Shown here: positions 55,660 to 64,000 of the stretch, piece by piece | Numbering within the stretch: the stretch's first letter is position 1 | Layout of the letters: each line of letters begins with the position of its first letter | Assembly (NCBI RefSeq): GCF_030936135.1 | Contig: NW_026777121.1 | Coordinates: 992,001 to 1,056,000 of the forward strand | Reading direction: 5' to 3' | Length of the DNA stretch: 64,000 nt | Origin: Gavia stellata | Taxonomy: Eukaryota; Chordata; Aves; Gaviiformes; Gaviidae | Position numbers and translations under genes: made by a program | Notes under the pieces: generated by a model | Databases searched by the model: none | Told to the model about the DNA's origin: nothing | Seen by the model: the letters and a program-made list of their open reading frames with translations, nothing else

Positions 55660-58600
55660 TTATAAAGTATATCCAGAAGTCTCAAAGGGGGGAAATGTTA
55701 GAGAACATCTTGAAACACAAGGTCAAAAACAAGTGAATGGAAAGAATGGAAAGAAGATACTTCCTAACGAATACACCTGGTATTTAGACATATTATCCTT
55801 ATCCTAGTAGGTTCTATTTTCCTATAGACACAAGTGTTCTTATGAAGATATTCTTGTGGATTTGCCTCTGATGTTAATTGTGGTAGCTACCTGGGTTTCG
55901 GGGTTTTTTTTTGTTTTTTTTTTTTAGAAGGGGCTTGAACCTAAAAGAGCATAACTACATAGGAGTCGAGGGGCCCCTGGTTTTAGTGGTCTGCACTGCA
56001 CAGTGGATCCATAGTTGTATTTAGACCAGCAGTTGTTTGTAGTATTGAAAGAGAAAATGAACTCAAAACAGTTGATGCCAAACATTTTAGGTCTCGGCCA
56101 AGGGGTTAGTAAGGTGTCTGGTCCGGATCAATAGGATGCTTTCCTGTTACTTTTACGGCTCTTGCTGGAGGTAGAGATTTGTGGCTTCACTGTCTCAGTG
56201 CCCCATGTGCTTTCTGATCCTTTCACAATCCCCCTGAGGAACCTGACTTCCAGTTATTGCACTCAAGTTTCATGTTGCTGAGTTCTTAGTCCCTACGCTT
56301 TCTATCTTTCCCTATCGTTGGGACGCTTTGTGCTGGTGTCCTTTGGCTTGCTAGTTCTTAGCAGGTCCCACGTACCGTGTCAGAGATTCTGCATGCTATG
56401 CTTGATCAAACAATGTAAGTCAAGACAATACAAAATTTGTACATATACTGCAAATAATTAATATAGTCCTGCAGCAGAAATAAGTTAGGCAAATCAAGAT
56501 TTTTTTTTTTTAAAAGGGTTACCGATTCTGCTGATTGCTGAACACAGATCTTGAGACTTCTCAATGGAAGCCTGATATCAGAAAGCACTATGAACAATGT
56601 TGGAGTTGGGAGGGAGAAACTGTGAGTCAGCCAGGATCTCCAGTGCAAAGAAAAAGGCACTAGAAAATCTTTGGTCTGTAAGTCGGGGAAGAAGAAATTG
56701 AGAGAATATGCCACTTCAATCCTGCATCTTGTTATGAAGTTTGTAAAACAGGAAGGGGAAGAAGGCACTTGCTGAGTGACCTGTAGCATCTGGCCAGAAA
56801 TTAAACATCCCCGGGGGTTTGCTAAAATCGCCTCTCGGTAACTTCACCAAGCTCTTTCAAACTCTTCTAAAATATTTTGCCCTGTATCTCTCTCTCAGGT
56901 TTTCCATATGCTTTGTGCCCTACAAAATAACTATCCTGTAGTGCTGTCTCTGCCGTTCGGTATTTTTGCAGAAGGCGCTCGCTAGTCGGGCGCTGCCCGT
57001 AGCTACGGCGTGCCGGTGAGACCGGCGAGAGCGGGTTGTTTGTAACAGCCCGACACACTCGGACAGGCTTGGGCAGCTGCGCGCAGCTGAAGGGCGCTGC
57101 TTGTCTTCTCTCACTACCAAACCTGATTATTTGAAGTTCACGGGAGAAAGTTGTAAGTGTTTAACGACAAAAGCAGGGGTGAAATACCGTTGGGTTGTGT
57201 CTTGCAAACAAGTTGAGACAAAAAGTGTTGATGCGTAGTCCAAACCGGAGTTTCTCTTCTGATGGAGAGAGCCGCTGCAAATCTCTGGATTTTAAGTCTT
57301 TAGCATTTCCCCTCCTTCTCACACCTGGTTTTGAGATTCTCTTTTATCTTTAATTGTATCCCTTTGGCCTAGTCTTCCCATGCCCTGGATTGTTCCCTTT
57401 TCACCCCTCCTGCCTTTGCTCTTACAGTGCTCAGGGTGGAAAAACACTTACTTTAAAAAAAGTGTGAAATGTATTTCTCCGTCTGGAATAGCTGTAATCG
57501 TAATTTAATCCAATTACATTGGCTAAACATATTAGCTGGACGTTTTTGTTAACAGCCGACCTTTTTAAAATCTGTGTCCTTGGATGGCGGAGCCGATGCC
57601 GCGGGGAGCGGAGCAGAGGTGTTGTGCGCCGTGAGAAGCTGCCACCCATGTGCTGCCCGGAGCCCGGTGCCTGCGCTGGTTAGAAGGATGCAGTTAGTTC
57701 AGTTTTGCTCTGTCACCGAGGAATTAGTGCCTTGCCCCTTCGCACAAAATATAGAGAAGAGTGGCTTGAGCACTCTGTACATGCTATTACACCGAGGGCT
57801 TGTACACGTTTCATGTGCTTTAACTTGCCTTTTAATAAGTTTGAGGTTTGCAAACGGAGTCCAGTACAAAGATGTTAGCGAGCTATCCATAAATAACGCA
57901 TATAAATTAATTTATTTAGAGCCTTCTCTTGGTCACAGACCCTAAGTAAAACACACAAGCTAAATCCACAATATGGAAATATCTGTCTACAACTCCATGG
58001 CGGAATGTATTATTTTATCTTGGCTCACTGAGGAGCTGAATATGATCCAACCCTTTGGGGCAAGTCTAAAGAGCAAGCAAATAAAATACTCTGAATTATT
58101 CTACCTAATTGAATAAACAACATTCTTGGGAAACAGTTATTTGGCTAAACTTCATTAGACATAAAACTTCTTTTTCTTCTTTTTCCTGTGTCTTCCCAGG
58201 TAATGTCCTTCCTATTGTTAGGATAGGTTTAGTTTCAGTAACCCGAGTAGCACGGCAGGGTATAGAATTGTTTCCAAAGATAGTAGATTGTGTTTCTGTC
58301 TAGGAACAAAATTCATATTGGTGGTGGTTTTGGTTGCAGTTTGTGTGTTGCACAGTTTAACAGTGTCATCCATGATTTTTATTATTCAAGGTGTACACAG
58401 CTTTCCATTTAGCTGAATGCAACATTTAGCTGATTTTCAGGCATCATCTTTCTGATACTACTTTTGCTCCGCCTTGCTTTTATGTAGGCAGCTTTAATGC
58501 AAACGTGCTAGTTAATATGAAATAAATGGAGTGGTTGTGCTTTCAATGAGGACAAGAATTCTTGACGAGCAGAGGAGAACAGTTGTCCAATGCTGCTCTT

Positions 58601-59192
58601 GATGTTACGTCTCATATGTTGTTGATGGAAAGCTTACAGTAATGGAAGTTACTCGTCCTCTCAAAGCCATCCTTTCAAGTTACATTTTTCCTTCCCCTTG
58701 CACTTATACTACCTGTGCCCAAACTTCAATGGACGTAAGGAGTTTTTCAGAAGAAATGTAGGTTTCCGGGTGCATACCTGTGTGCTTGAGCGTTTGTCTT
58801 TGGTTTTCTTAACCGAAACGTTCTCAACTCAAGTGGAGGTAGACATTTTTCATATGTATTTGAAAAGGTCCAGACTGGACTGAAGCAGGTCATACAACTG
58901 TCACTCAGCTTTTCAAATTAAAAAAAATTGCTAAATTTTCCAAACAAAACCATCAACCTAGCCTCTGAGAGTGAAACATTGAAGCCTGCCTTTGGGTTCC
59001 CATAAATATTCAGATTCCCTTGTGATGAATATGGGGTATGAACCTGTACTGATACAGAACTTTGCTGCGAAAAGTTCACTGCTGTCCGCCTTTCCTGTAA
59101 CCCCAATATTGTCTTTGGTGAAGCGAAATACACTTCTTAACAACCCATCAATTTAAAAAAAATTACTATTTGTTTGGGTTTTTTTTTAACAG
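55660..59192. other. region upstream of E2F3 copy B exon 2, no first exon identified
   Basis: Mirror of 36133-39640, with the CpG-containing patch at 56970-57105 and a T-rich run at 55905-55925. No coding first exon recognised. Confidence 0.4.
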
Positions 59193-62100
59193 GCGAAACG
59201 AAGGCTGGAGCTAGGAGAAAGTGGCCACCAGTATCTGGCTGAAGGACTAAAGACTCCAAAGGGGAAAGGAAGAGCTGCGACAAGAAGTCCAGATAGTCCA
59301 ACAAGTAAGGGAACTGGTAACACGCTGTATGGCACAGAGTTTTTGATTTTACTAGCTTGAGATCAGTGTGAACCAGCACGACAGGCTGCGTTACCTAGCT
59401 AAAGACGCGTGTTTATTACTGTCCTCGCCCGGATGTGTGTGCAACATCCTCGCCCCCGCAGCCAGCAGCACGCAACGGGTTTGCGGCGTGCGTCGATCGG
59501 TTGGTGCAGAGCCGCTGAGAGGCCGCAGAGGCTCCTGGCTGCCAGCTCTGTCCCTCCGCCCGCCGGGCAGCCTGCAGCCTCGCCATCCAGGGCCTCCTCT
59601 TCACCCAAGGACACGAAGCGGGGGATGCTTAGGAGAGGTAGATGCTGAGGAATCAAGATACTGCGACGGGCTCAAACGCACAGTTATTAGGCAGGGCTAA
59701 TCGGGCCAGCCGCCTCCTTCGTCGCTGGAGTTACAGCAGCTGATGGGCAGGGCTTATTCCCCCAGGCAGGGATTTGCAAAGAGCGGTAGCTGTGCCCCAG
59801 CAGCATTGCACGCTGCCTGCTTTTTGTGAGCTGCCTTCTCTCCCTGCGGTACGACTAGATTATTACTGCCGCTGCTTAGTTGCTGCAAGTCTTCATTTTT
59901 GCACGCCTGCGTTGCCTCGGGCAGTAGGTTTCTTGCAACAGGCGCTGGGGGTGTAGCCTTGCCATCTTGTTTGGGGGATTTCAGCAGGAGAGTTAGGCTT
60001 GCAGAGGGAGGGGAATGGGGAAAGAGGAGGACTGGGGCAGCAGTGGTAGTGATGGGAGAGCAAGAGGTGTGGAGGGGTACTTGTCCCTCCTCACCAGTCT
60101 AAGTCTTGTTTCTGCTGAGGCAGATGGGAAAAGTGAAATTAGCTGGAGACGAACTTAATGCGGACAAGTTAAACAAGCACAGTTGTCTTCATTAAACTAA
60201 ACTTCGTTAAGCTAAATGAAGTCCGTTTTAAATCGAAGTGCGTTCTCGCAGAAGTTCAGTACCATTCGGTGCATAGGATGCTGCTGCAGTGTTGCTAAGG
60301 CCGTACAGAGAACCCCCTTGCTGCATGACCAGGAGCACATCCCTGTTTAGCTGGGGGTCAAGTAGCCTCTTGCCCTTCTCACTCTGACCCTCTCATTCTT
60401 TTCCAAACCCCAAATTAAAACAAACAAACAAAAATCATGCTGGTCTAAATCCAGAATGTCGCCTAACTGATACGAATTTTCCTCCAGTTCCCCATGCAGA
60501 CAAGCCCTGAAGCTACCAAAGAATGAGATACAGCAGGTTCTCTTTGCAAAGAGGCAATGAATTGGTTTTCACTGAAAAGCCATCATATCCTTCAAAATGT
60601 TTCAGGGTAGCCTAAAGGTTCACTTTTGGGTAGGATTTCAGTTTTGACTGACTTCTGCAATCAAGTGGGGGACCTGAACCTTGAAAACATGAAAATGACC
60701 ACCAGATCAGCCTAAGATCCATCCTGCGTAATACTTGAAGCAAATGAAAGGTTTGAGATGTACCAGCCCAGCAGACTTCTAATGGCTGGCTCATTTCCCT
60801 TGACACAAAGTCCTCAAACATTTAGAATTAGAAATTATTCTCATCTCCATATTTAAACTCTTAAAAGCTCATCTATTGCTACATTTGTGCGTGAAAAGAG
60901 CGCGTTGTCTAGTAAGATCCAAGCCGTTTGCTGACTTCTAATTTAAAAGAAGTGGATCCCCTTGCCCAGTTTGAGCATTGTTTGGTTATGGGGAAATGAT
61001 GATTATAAATTGTGTCTTGCGTCAATCTCCTCTAATTCACTTGAGTTTTCTGTACGCCGTGCCGTGGAGTCTGGCGCTGATGGAATCTGTCGTTGTGTTC
61101 ACCCACTGAAGTACACCCAAGTCCTGCTTAATTGCATGTGAAACACTTGTTTTACAAGAGGGGAAAATCAAACCCTGATGAAAGCTGGCTATCAGCCTGA
61201 TGGAGGAGAGTCATAGGGGAATTTTTGGTATTGCTGCCAGAACAAATAGATACTAAAAATACTCTTAAGAATTCACATAGTGAAAACCTAAGTAGAATAT
61301 TGCATATATGTATCCATCAGACTAATGGAAAGATTTGCATTTAAAAAAATGTATGTATTTGCTCATGTACCTGTGACTTTTGGAAAAGTGCAGCTTGAAA
61401 TACAAATAAATACCCAGTGGTAAGTTGTGTCTTAATGCAGAGGTTTGAGAGATTTCTGTAGTAAAAATGAAAGAAATATCTGTAATATGTATCCTTTCAT
61501 TTCTGGATGCTGCTTTCGGAACCAAAATGAGAGAACTGATTTATCTGTTTTGGTTTTTTTTCTCTTTTCTTGCCAAGCTCCAAAATCTCCTTCAGAAAAG
61601 ACTTGGTATGATACATCACTTGCCCTTCTAACAAAGAAGTTCATTCAGTTGCTGAGCCAATCTCCTGATGGGGTCTTAGATTTGAACAGAGCGGCAGAGG
61701 TCCTCAAGGTGCAAAAAAGGAGGATTTACGATATCACCAATGGACTGGAAGGCATCCATCTCATTAAGAAAAAATCCAAAACCAACATACAATGGATGTG
61801 AGTATTCATTATCCTTTTCCTTTCCTGCTGGCTGATTTCACTGTCACAGAGCAGCAGTATTTTTCTTCTCCCACCTTCCATTCTAACACTTTGCTCCAAG
61901 CAATCATCCAAAATGCCTTCTATCAGGATAAAGCTTTCTTTTTCTGTTAGACAGGTTTTCAGTGTATAAACAGCATTTGTCAGGGAAACTAGAAAGCAGC
62001 ATTTTGTCTGAATACTGCATTAAGTCATTTGCTTTTGCAGGCGGCGTATGTTCTAGGTACACATCTCTACCTACTGCCATCCTCAGCCTTTTTCAGGGTG

Positions 62101-62532
62101 TGGTTAGAGGAGAGGTGAGTTAGAAGCAAGATTTTGGAAGAGCTTAGAAATATTTGGCTTTTCCCTCTTGGTGGTAATTCCAAAATGTGTTGGCATGATA
62201 AAAAGATGCTTTTTCTGGGAAGCGTAGTTGATGTTGACTCACTATGGGCAGGTTTAGGGAGAAGGAGATGAGGACTTGATCTGCACTGTAAAAGGCTGCC
62301 TCTTCCCTTTGCCATAGCACAGGGTCAAGTTTTACAAATGCTGAAAGGGCGTCTTCCCCCTCTGTATCCGTAGGGGCTGCCGTCTGTCGGAGGATGGTGG
62401 CATGCTGGCCCAGTGTCAAGGCCTCACGAAGGAGGTGACCGAACTGACTCAGGAAGAGAAGAAACTGGATGAGCTGATCCAAAGCTGCACCCTGGACCTC
62501 AAGCTGCTAACAGAGGACTCGGGGAATCAGAG
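59193..62532 (+). CDS. E2F3: E2F3 transcription factor homologue, copy B (exons 2-4, partial)
   Basis: Plus-strand exons 59193-59304, 61578-61797 and 62374-62532, the mirror of copy A with identical lengths, phases and borders. They encode the KRRLELGES segment, the complete winged-helix DNA-binding domain with RRIYDI, and the leucine-zipper/DP-dimerisation segment. The same two unusual residues as in copy A are present (EKTWYD and ITNGLEG), so both changes predate the duplication. Exons 5-7 and any premature stop lie beyond the window, and no first exon was found. Whether this copy is functional is therefore open. Confidence 0.8.
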
Positions 62533-62541
62533 ATATCCTTT
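62533..62541 (+). other. U12-type 5' splice site of E2F3 copy B
   Basis: ATATCCTTT follows exon 4 directly, exactly as in copy A. Read as exon it would give a false extension of about 16 codons to a stop at 62584. The intron's 3' end is outside the window. Confidence 0.85.
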
Positions 62542-62584
62542 TTTTCGAAACCTCAGCGGTGGTCAGTCTTGCTGTGCTCTGTAA

Positions 62585-64000
62585 CACAAAGAGAATTCCA
62601 CTAAGTAATATGATATGAAGCATCAGAAATTTCCAGAAGTTGGATAATGGGTTTTAATGTAGTTCTATATAAAAGTTACTTAAGCCACTTGCACCTGTAA
62701 TGCTTCTGGAATGTCAAAAAAAAAAAAAAAAAATTGAGAAAAAGGTGGTGTATGAAGGAGCCCATTAACATCCATGGTCACATAGAGCAGAACCAAGAAT
62801 TTAGCTGATTAATGAGTGACAACATCCAAAACCTGTGCTCTTTCGATTCTTTTGAGCCCAGAGCAAACCCCATTTTTATGTGTGCAGAAATTATAAAGGC
62901 CTGCAGACAAAGTCTTTGCTAAGGTAACGAAGACTTGTGTGTGTGTGTACTCCTTACTTAATATTTTTTTTATTTTTACATTAAACTGCTGCGTATATAA
63001 ATTCCAGACACAGAGAGGAAAATAAAGTTGGGAGTCAGTTTAGTCTGAAACTTGCAACAAATTTTTAGATTCCTCTGGTTAGAGAATCTATAGTGGAATA
63101 TCACAGATAAAGGTTTTATGAGCTCTCAAAATGTCTATTTCAGACTTAATTATTTAATGGAATAGCAATGCTCAATTGCATAAGGTTCATAAGGTTTCTG
63201 GTCTTTTGGCTGCTAATACCCCTTGTAAGTAACCAGTTCTCATTTTCACTAGATTTCCCACCTGCTGGCAACAGAAGAGAGCATTTTATTAAATGCTGAA
63301 AATGCTGAAAACTTTTATTACTTTTAATAGTCAGTAGTTTTTAAAGAGCATCTAATAAGGTGGACGTATTCTCTGTTTTGAAGGATAGGAAATAACTACA
63401 GGAGCGTCAGTAAAAAGTAATGTGAACGATGTAAATACTGTCTTTTGGTTGTGCTTGCATCTCAAAATGCGTATGAAAGCAAGACCACCGAGTGGCATAG
63501 GGAGTAGGGTCAGCACTGCCTTCATCCACAAGAGATTTAGAGCAAAGCAAAACCGAGCATTATACTTCTCTGTTTTTCTAGCGCTGTTTGCGGTGGTAGA
63601 GATCCCTGCCCTGCAGTTGATGGCTCCCTTGGGGATGGGCGAGGAGGGATCAGCATTAGCAGCGTCTTGGCCTCGTGCTTTTGGATGTAGGAGAGCGTAT
63701 TCCCCAAATCCTTCTGTGGCTCTAAGGTTACTGATAATACTAGTGGTTATTGAGGAAGGAATGTGGATGTGTGACACCTGGGGACGAATCTGAGCGCATC
63801 CCAGTATGGTCGTTCGCTCGCCTCACTGAGGTCTGACGTGAGGTGACCTGCTGAAGACTCAGGGAGCTGGGAAGCCTCTTCCTTTGCTCCATCTCTGAAG
63901 GCGAAGTTTCTGCTTTTGAAAATGTTTTTCTTTTCCCTTGTGATTAGATAGTGCCAAAACAGCGTTTCTGCCCTGACTGTGTGCTTCCTCCTCCTCCTCC
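62585..64000. other. first part of the U12 intron of E2F3 copy B
   Basis: Mirror of 31318-32733. It holds a poly-A run (62717-62733), a GT run (62936-62948) and, at the window edge, a CTC/CCT triplet run. No gene seen. Confidence 0.5.

Larger units (their letters stand above)
55535..64000 (-). repeat. right arm of the large inverted repeat (palindrome)
   Basis: Reverse complement of 31318-39805, reaching the window edge without any sign of ending. It contains E2F3 exons 2-4 on the plus strand. Arm differences are small, for example length changes in homopolymers (62717-62733 against 32585-32602) and scattered substitutions. The inner boundary lies in ERV sequence. Confidence 0.93.

Noticed and set aside
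62402-62584. E2F3 exon 4 extended to a stop with a novel [10 protein letters not shown]-type end
   Set aside because: The extension starts exactly at ATATCCTT, a U12-type splice site, and copy A supplies the matching branch point and AC acceptor. The extension is intron.

Overview
The window is avian genomic DNA. CR1 LINE tails with their 8-bp microsatellite ends, several families of bird-type endogenous retrovirus (ERV) LTRs, and spliced genes whose products are recognisable as acrosin and E2F3 all point to a bird, probably a songbird (inference). No prokaryotic feature is present.

Layout. (1) Bases 1-5168 are a segmental duplication block with a complete five-exon acrosin gene (ACR) on the minus strand, a solo LTR with a clean target-site duplication, and a decayed ACR exon-3 fragment. 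(2) Bases 5169-17465 hold a minus-strand spliced gene that I cannot name. It starts from a CpG island at 16.8-17.5 kb fronted by a purine tract, and its long introns carry CR1 and LTR fossils. (3) Bases 17.9-22.2 kb hold an LTR fossil, a few exon-like minus-strand segments and one possible plus-strand terminal exon. (4) Bases 24384-36132 carry coding exons 2-7 of an E2F3 homologue on the minus strand, including a textbook U12-type AT-AC intron. Exon 5 has an in-frame TGA and the C terminus is altered, so this copy is probably a pseudogene or encodes a truncated protein. (5) From about 31.3 kb to 39.8 kb the sequence is mirrored as an inverted repeat at 55.5-64.0 kb. The right arm carries a second E2F3 copy on the plus strand, with exons 2-4 inside the window. 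(6) The spacer of about 15.7 kb holds a mosaic of ERV fossils (LTRs, pol and env remains in both orientations) and, near its middle, a second ACR block (45539-51032) with an intact ACR gene about 99% identical in protein to the first.

Reading. The region joins three things: recently amplified ACR, a large palindrome with an aberrant E2F3 in its arms, and dense ERV remains at nearly every junction. ACR is a sperm acrosomal protease and E2F3 a cell-cycle transcription factor. They are unlinked in the genomes I know, so their mixture suggests a repeat-rich, ampliconic compartment such as the W chromosome, the songbird germline-restricted chromosome, or a subtelomeric amplicon. The sequence alone cannot decide between these, and assembly error at the repeat junctions must be excluded.
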